Assembly: GCF_003853415.1 (NCBI RefSeq)
Contig: NZ_QTPP01000015.1
Coordinates: 1 to 64,000, forward strand
Source of the DNA: Burkholderia sp. Bp9142
GTDB taxonomy: Bacteria > Pseudomonadota > Gammaproteobacteria > Burkholderiales > Burkholderiaceae
DNA: 64,000 nt
Reading direction: 5' to 3'
Position 1 is the stretch's first letter. Each line of letters opens with the position of its first letter. A program made the translations under genes and the position numbers. The notes beneath the pieces were generated by a model. That model was not told the origin of the DNA and ran no database searches. It was given only the letters and a program-made list of their open reading frames with translations. Positions 45,101 to 53,573 of the stretch are shown piece by piece.

Positions 45101-45591
45101 TCGCGCAGATGCGGCGGGGCCTCGACGCGCAGCGGGTGGCGGGCGGCGAAGACCAGCGACCTTATTTTCTCGCGTTGCTCGCCGACAGCTACTGGCGCGC
45201 GGGTGACAAGAGGGCCGCCCGCGATACGCTCGAAGAGGCGATGGCGATCGTCGAGAAATCCGGCGAGCATTGCTACGAGGCCGAGTTGTTCCGTCTCACG
45301 GGCATCTATCTGGCTGGCGGGGCCTGCAAGGACGGCCCTGCACCTGCCAGCGATGACGAAGCCCTAGACTGTTTTCACAGAGCGATCGCACACGCACGCC
45401 GGCAGGGTGCCCGATCGCTCGAATTGCGGGCAGCGTCGGACCTGGCGCGGCTATTGCAACGGCAGGGGAAGAACGCAGAGGCAAGGCAAGCGCTGTCCGA
45501 GGTGGTCGGCTGCTTCACGGAAGGCTTCGACACGCGCGACCTGCGGGAGGCGAAAGTGCTTCTGGATACATTGGACGCGTGCACAGGTTGA
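42136..45591 (+). CDS. Zinc-ribbon/nucleotide-cyclase/ATPase/TPR signalling protein
   Basis: The 1151-residue protein has four parts. Residues about 1-50 carry two zinc ribbons (CTICGSENPPGARSCQEC and CPHCGHEAEPAARFCSHC). Residues about 95-280 are a class III cyclase domain (TALFADMAGST, KSLGDGILALFG, VGVHTGEVV). Residues about 295-700 are a STAND/AAA-type ATPase with Walker A GEAGVGKSR. The C-terminal part is TPR-like helical repeats. The metal Asp residues of the cyclase (ADMAGS and GDGIL) are kept, so it may make cAMP. Input and output are unknown. It is monocistronic and lies beside an IS21 element. Confidence 0.92.
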   Translation: MRCTICGSENPPGARSCQECQAVLSHTCPHCGHEAEPAARFCSHCGASLAAPAAEPPLSRPSGPAPSPPPVHYTPDHLAERIRAEHAAMEARGEPAGERKTVTALFADMAGSTALIHDLDPEVAHRLIVPVVELMMEAVHYYEGYVAKSLGDGILALFGAPIAHEDHAQRALFAALRMQQAMRQHGDRIRLQEGIPLQIRVGVHTGEVVVRSIRTDDLHTEYDPLGHTIHIASRIEGIAAPTSILVSESTHKLAEGYFEFKALGATQLKGIPAPLCVYEVLGLGALRTRLQRAAHRGLARFVGRETEMEHLNRALETVRAGQGRVVGVVGEAGVGKSRLFHEFKERSRRGALVLETFSVSHGKAYSNLPLIELLKNYFQITTQDDERRCREKVIGKVLTLERSFEDLVPYVLYLLGIGEGGPVLVEMDPQIRRERTFDAIRQLLARESQNQPVHLLFEDLQWLDRETEAFLTYLIEHVPDARILLLVNYRPEYQPAWARAAHWSTLRLEPLGRADAQGLLAALLGEDRTLVPLKQLILEKTEGNPFFMEEVVQTLAEERSLLGEAGRYRIVETPATLHIPTTVQGVLAARIDRLPIDEKELLQALAVIGHEFPFSLIRRICGEAPARDDELRRLLAHLEAAEFIYECPAFPEVNYSFKHALTQEVAGRSLLTERRTTLHERTAQAIEVLFPTRIADYCSELAHHYSQSGNILKAVEYLHRAAQQALRHAAHHDAMNHLDAALALLKGLPDTPVRAHWELTLLLSLGPVLMDVRGYGANEVGETYMRALELCERTGEASQRFATQLGLRMHHVVRGEYAIAIDLGNQMLGTARDANDPGLLTEAYGALGSCFFLQGDFGAARTHLEQAIATYDPEQHQAHVFAHGVDPGIRALNFLVLTLWFQGYPEQALKRSVEALALAQSLSYGPSLAFGLTYAAHLHQLRREPVLAGERAEAVIAVSTEHGLPYWLAWGMLLRGWATSEQGSIQDGIAQMRRGLDAQRVAGGEDQRPYFLALLADSYWRAGDKRAARDTLEEAMAIVEKSGEHCYEAELFRLTGIYLAGGACKDGPAPASDDEALDCFHRAIAHARRQGARSLELRAASDLARLLQRQGKNAEARQALSEVVGCFTEGFDTRDLREAKVLLDTLDACTG

Positions 45592-45889
45592 ATGGCCCTA
45601 AGATTTCGGGCGTGACTCGATACCCGGACACGATACGACCGAACTCGTGCTCTGGTTCCATAATGTGATTTCCGTTCCTTGTGTGGGCGCGAAGAATGGC
45701 GAGCCGGTTTTGACAGTGCGAAACAGCTAGGCTAGCAGGCTTATTGAGCGTGCTAGCGTTCAGCGTCAATTCTGAACGAATGCACTTGTTAGCGGCGGCG
45801 TAGAAGCGCTACTAGATGGCGGCGCAAGGTTGAGTAAAAGCGTCAACAACAGGGGGCGGTTATTGCCCGCTGTTGTCGGGTGATGGCCG

Positions 45890-46108
45890 TCAGAATGGAT
45901 CGTCGAGGTCGCGAGGGTGAGGATTGTCGGGAGGCGCGCGCTGTTCGTGCAGCAGTTCGTTGAGCGGAATCTGGTAGTGCGCGGCGATACGCGCGCGTAG
46001 ATCGTCGATGAGTTCGACGACGGCCAGCGCCTGATCGGCAGACCAGTTGTCCGGGATCAGGAAGTCGAGCCCGTGAGTGATGCCCGAAGGCAGGTGAAGG
46101 CGCTTCAT
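45890..46108 (-). CDS. IS21 accessory small protein
   Basis: The 72-residue frame ([20 protein letters not shown] to DLDDPF) overlaps the istB stop by ATGA and is in the same direction. Small ORFs at this place occur in some IS21 elements; their role is unknown. Composition is protein-like. Confidence 0.6.
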   Translation of the reverse strand: MKRLHLPSGITHGLDFLIPDNWSADQALAVVELIDDLRARIAAHYQIPLNELLHEQRAPPDNPHPRDLDDPF

Positions 46109-46872
46109 GGTTTCTTCTTCTCCATGCGTGCCGCGCTGCGTTTCCTTGTGCGCTGCTCGGCCCGTTCACGTGCCTCCTTCACCCGGTAGGACTCGCCTTC
46201 GATCGCGACGACTTCGGCGCGATGTACCAGCCGGTCAACCAGCGAGACGACGCAGGCGGCGTTCGGAAACACCTCCGACCATTCTGCGAACGGCCGGTTT
46301 GTCGTGACGACGGTGCTCGCTGCGCCATACCTGCGGCTGATCAGTTCGAACAGCAGGTCGGCGTGGCGGTTCGAGTAGGACAGGTATCCGACCTCGTCAA
46401 TTACGAGCACGTCAGGCGTTGCGTAGCGGTGCAGACGCCGGCGTAACGCTGAGTCACTGTCAAGCGCGGCGAGCTCACCGAGCATCTGGCCAGCGGTTGT
46501 GAACAGCGCGGTGTGCCCGTTGACGAGCGCCTGGTATGCCAGGTTCAGCGCCAGGGTCGACTTGCCCACGCCATTCGGGCCGATCAGTACAACGTTGGCG
46601 GTATCCCTGACGAATTCGAGCGACATCAGTTCTTCAACGGCGGCCCGGTCGCAACGCGTGGGCCAGGCCCAGTCGAAGTCGCACAGCGGTTTGAAGTTGC
46701 CCAGATGGGCATCCCGGATGCGTCGCTCGAGCGAACGGCGGGCACGCTCGTCTTCTTCCCACTGCAGCAGCGGCGCAACCCAGCCGGCGTCAGTGAGATC
46801 CGGCCAGTGTGCCAGCAATCCATACAGGCGCAAGGCGTTCGCGCGCTCCTGCAGGTTCTCAAGCGAGCTCAT
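46105..46872 (-). CDS. istB: IS21 transposition helper ATPase IstB
   Basis: The 255-residue AAA+ protein has Walker [16 protein letters not shown] near 96 and Walker [14 protein letters not shown] near 155, then [20 protein letters not shown]. It regulates target choice by IstA. I start at ATG 46872, as GGGAGG is 5 bases upstream. It overlaps istA by 14 bases, typical of translational coupling in IS21. Confidence 0.95.
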   Translation of the reverse strand: MSSLENLQERANALRLYGLLAHWPDLTDAGWVAPLLQWEEDERARRSLERRIRDAHLGNFKPLCDFDWAWPTRCDRAAVEELMSLEFVRDTANVVLIGPNGVGKSTLALNLAYQALVNGHTALFTTAGQMLGELAALDSDSALRRRLHRYATPDVLVIDEVGYLSYSNRHADLLFELISRRYGAASTVVTTNRPFAEWSEVFPNAACVVSLVDRLVHRAEVVAIEGESYRVKEARERAEQRTRKRSAARMEKKKP

Positions 46873-48361
46873 CAGCACCTCCCGTTATCTGGTCGTAGAT
46901 GTCGAGCCGGTGAGGGGTCACCAGCGCGTCCTTGCTGCGCACGTGTTCGGGCAGACTGACGGCCACCGGTGGAGGCGCCTGGCGCGCCTCGCGCCGACGC
47001 TCCAGCGCCAGACGCACCGGATTCTGGTGAGGCGCGGCATCGCTGGCGAGCGTTTCCTCGATCGCTGCCTGCAGTTCGGCCGCGCCATAACGGTCGAGCA
47101 GCCGCAGCAGGTGGGCGGTGATGTTGCCCAGATTGGCGCCGCGTTCAGCGGCGCGCAGCATGAGTGCGTGACTGGCCGGCGCTGCTCGGGCGAGATGATC
47201 GAGGCCGCGATGGTGACGGGCTTCGCGTTTGCGTGCAACGAGGGCGTCGATGTGCGCGGCAATCTCGATCTGCGCGCCGCGATCGTAGCTGCGCACATGC
47301 GTAGCGAGCAGATCGGCGCCGTCGAGAATGCGTACCTGCCGGGGATCGGCCCGTACCGTGAGTGTGCGCCGCACGTGGGTATGCGGGATCGTGTAGTCGT
47401 TCAGATCGAAACGCACATACGGCTGTTTGCCGACCTTCACGGCCAGTTGCAGTTCACACGGGTACGGATTTGCCGGCAACGCAAGCAGGCTGGGCTGTTC
47501 GCGGGCGAAGGCCTCGCGCACACTGATCGTGGGCTCTTCCCGGCAAGGCCGATCGGCCGCGGGACCTGCGCACCAGAGTTCGGCCTGGGCATTCAGGTCG
47601 TCGAGGTCAGCGAACTTGCGCGCGGCAAAGAAGTTCTCGCGTACAAACCGGATTGCCCTCTCGACGCGCCCCTTCTCGTTCCCCCTCGCCACCGCCACAG
47701 GACGGGGTTCGTAACGATGATGCGCGGCGAACGCGAGCAACGTCGGGTTAAAGCGGATCGCATCACCCTGACGTTCAACCACAGCGCTTTTAAGATTGTC
47801 GTACAGGAGGACCTTCGGCAACCCGGACCATGCCGCGAAGGCACCCGCATGCCCCGCCAGGAAGCTGTCCATGCGGGCATCGAGGAAGAAGCGCAGATAG
47901 ATCTGCCGCGACCACGACAGCACCATGACGAAGGCCATCAGTGGCCGGCGCGCGCGGCCGATCTGGAGGTGGTCGAAGTGCGCCCAGTCGACCTGCCCCT
48001 GTTCTCCGGGCAGCGTGCGCAGGCGCAGATAAGCCTCAGGTAGGGGACGCGGACGGTGAAGCGCGACCTGGTGCCGGAAGTGATGAATGTTGCCCCGGTA
48101 GCCGCGCTCGGTGACCATCGCATACAGTCGGCTGGCCGTGAGCGACGGAAACTTCTTCAGCGTCTCATGGATGAACGGAAGGTAGGCGTCGATCTGCGAA
48201 GGTCGAAGCATCCCGCCGATCCGGGGTAGTCCAGCCTGCGCCAGCACGCGCTGGACGGTGCCGCGGTGTACGTGTAACTGGCGCGCGATGGTGCCGCAGC
48301 GCCACTTCTCGACGTGGTAGTAGCGCAGGATCTGCGCCTCGAGTTCAACTCCGATGGTCAT
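46859..48361 (-). CDS. istA: IS21-family transposase IstA
   Basis: The 500-residue DDE transposase has an N-terminal helix-turn-helix ([19 protein letters not shown]) and the catalytic core with Asp in [11 protein letters not shown] near 125, Asp in [11 protein letters not shown] near 185 and Glu in [11 protein letters not shown] near 222. It is full length without stops. ATG overlaps the stop of the Cys-rich upstream ORF (ATGA at 48358). Confidence 0.96.
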   Translation of the reverse strand: MTIGVELEAQILRYYHVEKWRCGTIARQLHVHRGTVQRVLAQAGLPRIGGMLRPSQIDAYLPFIHETLKKFPSLTASRLYAMVTERGYRGNIHHFRHQVALHRPRPLPEAYLRLRTLPGEQGQVDWAHFDHLQIGRARRPLMAFVMVLSWSRQIYLRFFLDARMDSFLAGHAGAFAAWSGLPKVLLYDNLKSAVVERQGDAIRFNPTLLAFAAHHRYEPRPVAVARGNEKGRVERAIRFVRENFFAARKFADLDDLNAQAELWCAGPAADRPCREEPTISVREAFAREQPSLLALPANPYPCELQLAVKVGKQPYVRFDLNDYTIPHTHVRRTLTVRADPRQVRILDGADLLATHVRSYDRGAQIEIAAHIDALVARKREARHHRGLDHLARAAPASHALMLRAAERGANLGNITAHLLRLLDRYGAAELQAAIEETLASDAAPHQNPVRLALERRREARQAPPPVAVSLPEHVRSKDALVTPHRLDIYDQITGGADELA

Positions 48362-48807
48362 GGGTCACTTCCTGTGCAGTGAGTAGCAGTACGAACATCA
48401 CGGAAGACCCGACGGCGCAGTGGCCCGAGGCGTACGAAGCCCGGACAGACGCAGTGGCAGAAGTGGCAATGCTCAGGCACAGGTAGGGCGGTGACGGGTA
48501 CCGCCGCTCTTGCCGCCGACGTCGTCGAAGTCGGTGCCAGTAGAGCATCGGCGGCAGGCACAGCGGAACCCTGATGCGTCACTTTATTCTGGCGGTTGCG
48601 ATAGCGGCGCATCCGTTCGGCGTGCGCAAGGCGGCCGTGACGACTGCGCTGATAGCGTTGGCCGGCCACGCGCATGCTGGCCTGACGTGCGACCTCAGAG
48701 CAGTCGCCGTCGCAGTAGATCTGGCCGCGGTCGCAACGGCGGCAAACGATGACCTGCGCCCGGCAGCGGGCGCACACAAACAGGCGGCCTGTGGCCGGCA
48801 TCAGCAA
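48358..48807 (-). CDS. Cys-rich putative zinc-binding protein of the IS21 element
   Basis: The 149-residue protein has zinc-finger-like cysteines near the N-terminus ([19 protein letters not shown], then [12 protein letters not shown]) and a CHFCHC patch near residue 115. The middle is Arg-rich ([24 protein letters not shown]). It is ATGA-coupled to istA, so it belongs to the element. A DNA- or RNA-binding role is likely but unproven. Confidence 0.7.
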   Translation of the reverse strand: MLMPATGRLFVCARCRAQVIVCRRCDRGQIYCDGDCSEVARQASMRVAGQRYQRSRHGRLAHAERMRRYRNRQNKVTHQGSAVPAADALLAPTSTTSAARAAVPVTALPVPEHCHFCHCVCPGFVRLGPLRRRVFRDVRTATHCTGSDP

Positions 48808-49008
48808 TCCCCGTCAATGCCGAAACGGTATCGACGGGACTGGTGGGCCGTGCCATACTGGACCGGCACCCGTGCCCCGTGCGCGTGTGGGGCTCGACAT
48901 CGGAGTGAACTTGGCGGTTTGAGCCGGTGTCGGGCCTGTTTCTTCGGCGGTAAGCCTTCTTCTACCGCATCCAGACTTCAGCGTCACCTCCTCCTAAAAC
49001 GAGCCGCG

Positions 49009-49055
49009 CCGGGTGCGTCTGCACTCGCCCTACGGGCTCCTTCCGACGCACCCGG
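49009..49055. repeat. REP-like palindrome at the IS right side
   Basis: A perfect 11-bp inverted repeat CCGGGTGCGTC / GACGCACCCGG encloses a 25-base loop that itself holds GCCC-TAC-GGGC. It lies in the 431-base gap between the IS21 genes and the GntR gene. No T-run follows. The rest of that gap holds no convincing gene. Confidence 0.6.
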
Positions 49056-49238
49056 TACCGCCTCCCGCTCTTCGCGCAAACCATTACCAAGCCGCTCAGC
49101 AGAGCAGGACCATTCCGTATCTCTGATCGACGCCGCCGTTTAGTGTCGGTTTCTCACAGCCGTTCACAGCACTTGACTGTCGATTGCCCGCAGTGACCTA
49201 CGAGGCGGCAAAGTGCCGGGGTACGGGATCATGCCAGT

Positions 49239-49895
49239 TCAACTTACATCGACGATTATTCCGCGGGCCCTCAAGCTTCGGCGACCCTCGGTCAAGGCGT
49301 TCATAAGTCGGTCACGGCTACCACGAATATGCTCGCGTATAAGTGCGACAGCCTCTTCTGAATCACCTTTGCGCAATGCTGCTATAACCGCTCGATGTTC
49401 ATCCCAGGCCGCATGTCCCGGGGCAGTATCCAGCCAGCGAGCTCGAGAGAGGCGGTTCATGGCGTCTGCGATTCCACGGGAAATAAATTCGTTTGACGAG
49501 AGATCGCCAAGTCGAATGTGGAACTCAGTGCCGAGTTGGTGTGCGTCCCTTATCGCGGTGTCCGGGGCTATGGCTTCCAACGAGGCCTCCAATGCGCTTA
49601 AAGCATTGAGATCGACCTGCTGGGCGGCGATACGCACGGCCGCTACTTCCAACACTTCGCGATAGACGAAGAGCTGCTCGATTTCCTTGATGTCCAGCGG
49701 CGTCACCATCCAGCCGCGACCTTCCCGGCAAATCAGACCTTCCGCTTCCAGGCGCAATAGCGCAGCCCGAACTGGCGTCCGTGACGCCCCAAATTGGGCT
49801 TCCGCCCAGCGTTCCGTCAATCGTTCTCCGGGCCCGATCTCCATGTTGAGGATCATTTCCCGCAGTTGCGCTTCCACATGTTGAGCTTGCGTCAT
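49239..49895 (-). CDS. GntR-family regulator, FCD subgroup
   Basis: The 218-residue protein has an N-terminal winged helix (GERLTERWAEAQFGASRTPVRAAL, about 22-70) and a C-terminal helical FCD domain with QLFVYREVLEVAAVRI and LGTEFHIRLGDL. Such regulators bind small organic acids. It is divergent from the MFS/hydrolase pair with a perfect palindrome in between. It shares long stretches with the GntR protein at 56220 (RYREVLEVAA region, RRSLRARGI tail), so they are paralogs. Confidence 0.93.
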   Translation of the reverse strand: MTQAQHVEAQLREMILNMEIGPGERLTERWAEAQFGASRTPVRAALLRLEAEGLICREGRGWMVTPLDIKEIEQLFVYREVLEVAAVRIAAQQVDLNALSALEASLEAIAPDTAIRDAHQLGTEFHIRLGDLSSNEFISRGIADAMNRLSRARWLDTAPGHAAWDEHRAVIAALRKGDSEEAVALIREHIRGSRDRLMNALTEGRRSLRARGIIVDVS

Positions 49896-49958
49896 AAGTA
49901 TGGTCGATAGATTCCAGTCGACGTCCGATTGACGCCATACGTCGGTGACTGTTATTGT

Positions 49959-49973
49959 ATACCATTTTGGTAT
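49959..49973. promoter_or_regulatory. Candidate GntR operator
   Basis: ATACCATTTTGGTAT is a perfect inverted repeat (ATACCA-TTT-TGGTAT). It is close to the FadR-type TGGTATACCA style of half-site and lies between the GntR gene and the MFS start at 49998, just where a repressor would act. Confidence 0.7.
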
Positions 49974-49997
49974 CCCAAATCGGGATGGCGAGTTGAT

Positions 49998-51218
49998 ATG
50001 TCTACGGAAGACCCCTTGTACTGGCGACGCAACCTGGGCGTCTGTCTATTTGGCTCCTTCACGACCGTATTGGCGATGACTCTGATGTTGCCCTTTCTTC
50101 CGCTCTACGTGGAGGAGCTGGGAATCCGCGGGCACGCGGCCATCGTTCAGTGGTCGGGCATTGCATACGGGGCGACGTTCGTTACAGCCGGACTTACCGC
50201 GCCACTGTGGGGCCATCTGGGGGATCGCTATGGTCGTAAGTCGATGCTGCTCCGCGCGAGCCTTGGCATGGCAATCATAGTTTCGCTGATGGGCGCTGCT
50301 ACAAATATCTGGCAGCTGGTCGGCCTGCGTTTGCTCGTTGGTCTCGCAGGCGGGTATTCCTCGGGGGCGACAATACTCGTCGCCCTGCAAACACCCCGAG
50401 CCCGATCGGGCTGGGCACTTGGCGTGCTGGCTTCGGGCGTCATGGCGGGGAACCTTGTTGGGCCGCTCGTTGGCGGGATCTTGCCGCCGATGATTGGCAT
50501 ACGGGCGACGTTTTGGTGTGCGGGACTGCTGATTTTGCTGTCGTTTCTTGCGACGGCCCATTGGGTCCGCGAAGCACCTAATCGATCCGATAAGCGACGC
50601 GAAACCGCAACATGGAGCAAGGTTCCGAATAAGGGCGCTGTCGTCACCATGTTGTTGACGGGACTGATCCTGATGGTCTCCAACATGTCGATCGAACCGA
50701 TCATCACGGTGTATGTAAAAAGCCTCGTAAGCGATCCGGCCAAGGTGACCCTTACTGCCGGTTTCGTCATGTCGGCAGCGGCGCTGGGAAGCGTGCTGTC
50801 GGCTTCTCGGCTTGGGAGGCTTGCGGACCGAATCGGCCATTCCACCGTGATACTTACAGCGCTCGCCGTGGCAGCGGCCTTGCTCATCCCGCAAGCACTT
50901 GTTACGGCGAGCTGGCAGCTCATCATCCTTCGATTCTTGATGGGTCTTGCACTAGGCGGGCTGTTGCCCTGCATCACTGCCGTTATTCGCCACAATGTTC
51001 CGGATCGGCTTGTTGGCACCGTGATGGGATATTCGTTGTCCTTCCAGTTCGCCGGACAAGTTGTGGGGCCGTTGGTGGGAGGATTCGTCGGTGGTCACGC
51101 AGGCATGCGCGCAGTGTTCTTTGTCACGAGCGGTTTATTGCTCGTCGCTACATTCTTCAACTGGCGGATGAGAGGGCGTGCACCGGTACGCTCAAGTATT
51201 CGCTCCCCTGGTCTTTGA
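49998..51218 (+). CDS. MFS transporter
   Basis: The 406-residue protein has about 12 membrane helices and the MFS loop motif GHLGDRYGRKSMLL near 74. An internal second-half match occurs at SRLGRLADRIGHST near 275. The layout is typical of drug:H+ or organic-anion carriers. I start at ATG 49998, after GGGATGGCGAG, because the longer frame runs through the operator. It is 12 bases before the isochorismatase-like gene, so the pair forms an operon controlled by the divergent GntR protein. Confidence 0.92.
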   Translation: MSTEDPLYWRRNLGVCLFGSFTTVLAMTLMLPFLPLYVEELGIRGHAAIVQWSGIAYGATFVTAGLTAPLWGHLGDRYGRKSMLLRASLGMAIIVSLMGAATNIWQLVGLRLLVGLAGGYSSGATILVALQTPRARSGWALGVLASGVMAGNLVGPLVGGILPPMIGIRATFWCAGLLILLSFLATAHWVREAPNRSDKRRETATWSKVPNKGAVVTMLLTGLILMVSNMSIEPIITVYVKSLVSDPAKVTLTAGFVMSAAALGSVLSASRLGRLADRIGHSTVILTALAVAAALLIPQALVTASWQLIILRFLMGLALGGLLPCITAVIRHNVPDRLVGTVMGYSLSFQFAGQVVGPLVGGFVGGHAGMRAVFFVTSGLLLVATFFNWRMRGRAPVRSSIRSPGL

Positions 51219-51230
51219 TGGAGTATCTCC

Positions 51231-51830
51231 ATGCCCGAACAACTTCACCTCGAACCGGCAAAATCGGCGCTACTGGTTATGGATTACCAGGAAATCCTGC
51301 TGGAAAACTATGTCGCCGAGGAGCGGCGCGCCACGGTACTCGGTCAAACGGCGAAGCTGCTTGCCGCCGCTCGTGCGGCCCAGATGCCTGTCATATACGT
51401 CATCGTGGCATTCAGGTCGGGTCATCCTGAAGTTAGCCTGAGGAACCGCATGTTCTCCTTCGTCAAGGACAACGGTCTGTTTCTGCGCGACCAGGCAACC
51501 ACGGCCATCCATCGCGATGTCGCGCCGTTGGAAAGTGAGCCCGTCGTCATCAAGCAGCGCATCGGGGCATTCACTGGAACGGACTTGGGGATGCTGTTGC
51601 GCGCAAAGGGCATCGAGACACTCGTGCTCACAGGTATCACGACGGCAGGTGTCGTGCTATCGACGGTTCGCCAAGCGTTCGACCTTGACTATCGGTTGAT
51701 CGTCGCAAGTGACTGCTGTGCCGACCCGGATATCAACGTGCACGACGTCTTGCTCGAAAAGATTATTTCACACCACGCAGAAGTAGTGCAGGCGCAACGA
51801 ATCGTTGACGCCTTCGCTACGAAAAACTGA
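51231..51830 (+). CDS. Isochorismatase-fold hydrolase lacking the catalytic Cys
   Basis: The 199-residue protein has the Asp in LLVMDYQEILLE near 18 and the Lys in VVIKQRIGAFTGTDL near 107. At the place of the usual Cys it reads GITTAGVVLSTVRQAF near 140, with Gly in its place. The Asp-Lys-Gly set is that of true isochorismatases (EntB, PhzD), which cleave vinyl ethers. Cysteine hydrolases of the same fold cleave amides. The substrate here is unknown. It is coupled with the MFS gene. Confidence 0.9.
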   Translation: MPEQLHLEPAKSALLVMDYQEILLENYVAEERRATVLGQTAKLLAAARAAQMPVIYVIVAFRSGHPEVSLRNRMFSFVKDNGLFLRDQATTAIHRDVAPLESEPVVIKQRIGAFTGTDLGMLLRAKGIETLVLTGITTAGVVLSTVRQAFDLDYRLIVASDCCADPDINVHDVLLEKIISHHAEVVQAQRIVDAFATKN

Positions 51831-51910
51831 AAGGCGCGCAACGCGGCCACGGCTGGGCCGGGAATGAGCGCAGCATGTGACCGGCGGGGGATCCAGATCC
51901 GTCAGCAGTC

Positions 51911-51937
51911 CCCAAGGGGGCCTTAAGGCCCCTTGGG
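51911..51937. terminator. Palindromic hairpin between convergent genes
   Basis: CCCAAGGGGGCC-TTAA-GGCCCCTTGGG forms a strong stem with one bulged G. It lies between the hydrolase and the convergent porin gene and may serve both directions. A clear T-run is missing. Confidence 0.6.
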
Positions 51938-51964
51938 TAGGCCCCAGATTCCCGGGAAGCCTAG

Positions 51965-53143
51965 TTAGAACTTATGCCGAATACCGACCAGTGCTGCGAC
52001 CTGATTCGAAGTCGAAGAGGGGGACAACTGGTTGATGTTGGCGACAGCCGAATGCTGCGTCGAATCCGTACCGCTTGCGTGCTGGTAGACGCCGTCGATA
52101 TAGATGTCGGTGCGCTTCGAAAGGAAGTAGTCGGCGCCGAGCATGAACTGATGGTACTTTGCGTCGCTGAGGCCATAGCCCTTCGTATAGTCGTATGCGG
52201 CGCCGACGAGAAATACGGGCGTTACCTGATACTTGAAGTTGATTTCTGCGTTGTGGAACTTGCCCGAACCGCCCGTGTAGCCAGCAGGATTGAGACCCGC
52301 GCCGGCCTCACTGCCAACGTCCTTATACTGCGTGTTGCTGTACGTGGCACCAATGGTCGCGCCGCCAAAGGTGTACGCTCCGGCAGCGGAGATCACCTGC
52401 AGCGAATGTGCCGACGCATAGCCAGCGATCACGCGATTGCTCGGGAAGTTCGAAGCAGACGGCGTTGCCGAGCTGGCACGCGAACTCGCGTTGTTTCCCC
52501 AGAAGGAATAGTTCGGATCCTGAACTTTCAGGAAACCTGCGCCCAGTTGTAGCGGACCGTTCGAATAACCGGCGCCAATAGACCAGATCTGATTGCGGTT
52601 GAACTGACCCGCGTTGCCACCGAGGCTATACAACCCCCCGAAAGTGAAGCCCCCATAGTTCGGGCTGGTGAACTTGATCGAGTTGTTAACCCGGTTGGTG
52701 TTGTTCATATTGTCGAGGTCGGCCGGGTGGGCGGAGAAATATGATCCCCATTGACTACCTGCTTCGAGTGGGCCGGTAAAATCGACAACGGAATCGTATT
52801 GTCTGCCCATCGTGACCGTTCCAAATCGTGACGTCGACAATCCTACGTACGCTTGACGTCCGAACGCGTCTCCACCTTGACCGAGCGTGCCGTTGAATAC
52901 ATTAAAACCACTCTCCAGCACGAAGATCGCGTTCAAGCCGCCACCCAGGTCCTCCTTACCGCGCAATCCCCAACGGCTGCCCTGCAGGTTACCGCTGCTC
53001 GTGAAGAAGTTGTGCTTGCCACCGACGTTGTTCGTATAGGCGATTCCGGCGTCTACGATACCGTAGAGCGTTACGCTGCTCTGAGCATGAGCGGCGCTAG
53101 CGAGTGCGCCAAATGCCGCCATGGCGATGACTGATTTTTTCAT
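51965..53143 (-). CDS. Outer-membrane porin, Gram-negative porin family
   Basis: The 392-residue protein has a clean signal peptide (MKKSVIAMAAFGALASAAHA), then SSVTLYGIVDAGIAY and RWGLRGKEDLGGGLNAIFVLE, and ends GIRHKF with the needed aromatic residue. It is of the same family as the porin at 38730 but not a close copy. It converges on the MFS/hydrolase operon. It probably admits small anionic solutes. Confidence 0.95.
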   Translation of the reverse strand: MKKSVIAMAAFGALASAAHAQSSVTLYGIVDAGIAYTNNVGGKHNFFTSSGNLQGSRWGLRGKEDLGGGLNAIFVLESGFNVFNGTLGQGGDAFGRQAYVGLSTSRFGTVTMGRQYDSVVDFTGPLEAGSQWGSYFSAHPADLDNMNNTNRVNNSIKFTSPNYGGFTFGGLYSLGGNAGQFNRNQIWSIGAGYSNGPLQLGAGFLKVQDPNYSFWGNNASSRASSATPSASNFPSNRVIAGYASAHSLQVISAAGAYTFGGATIGATYSNTQYKDVGSEAGAGLNPAGYTGGSGKFHNAEINFKYQVTPVFLVGAAYDYTKGYGLSDAKYHQFMLGADYFLSKRTDIYIDGVYQHASGTDSTQHSAVANINQLSPSSTSNQVAALVGIRHKF

Positions 53144-53573
53144 TGGAAGATCTCCGTAAGTAGGTTTGGTTTTGATGCCGATTTGATTCGGCTTTGCGGA
53201 AGAAATATCTGGTCCTTTATTTATCTATTAGATTCGGTATCCGTAATAAATATGATGTATGAAATGAAAGAAGGTCTTGCGAATTCCGAAGCAGGTTTCC
53301 TGTCACGCTCCTCAATGGGGCGAGCACAATATCCGGATAGCAGCTTTCGGTGCAAGAGAAGGACCAAAGATTTCGATTATGCAGACACAACTATGTAGCC
53401 GGAGCCGAAATCGAAGCTGCGGCCCGGTGCTGGCAAACGCCGAAGCCAGCGCTCGGTCGTGATTGCTTGGGTAGTTCGGTGTTCTCGACGGCCGGTTGGG
53501 CCACCACACCAGTTCAATCGAGCAAGTTGGTGGGTGGCCTACAAATTACAAGCCGTGTTCCGATCTTCTCGGT
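53144..53573. other. Spacer upstream of the porin gene
   Basis: This 430-base gap is AT-rich near the porin start (53200-53270), which should contain its promoter. Short open frames are present but none has protein-like composition or a ribosome site. I see no gene in it. Confidence 0.45.

Larger units (their letters stand above)
45775..49160 (-). mobile_element. IS21-family insertion sequence (approximate ends)
   Basis: The element carries istA and istB in the normal overlapping order plus two accessory ORFs, all leftward. Matching end sequences AGCGGCGGCGTAGA at 45791-45804 and the reverse complement of 49127-49140 agree in 12 of 14 bases and are good candidates for terminal-repeat parts. 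The outermost bases and the target duplication could not be fixed by eye. All four ORFs are intact, so it may be active. Confidence 0.8.

Noticed and set aside
49009..49055. Possible integron attC site or group II intron domain
   Set aside because: The stem lacks the attC core (RYYYAAC) and the domain V consensus; a REP-like palindrome fits better.
53183..53398. Short open frames upstream of the porin gene
   Set aside because: No ribosome site, odd composition and AT-rich promoter-like sequence; judged non-coding.
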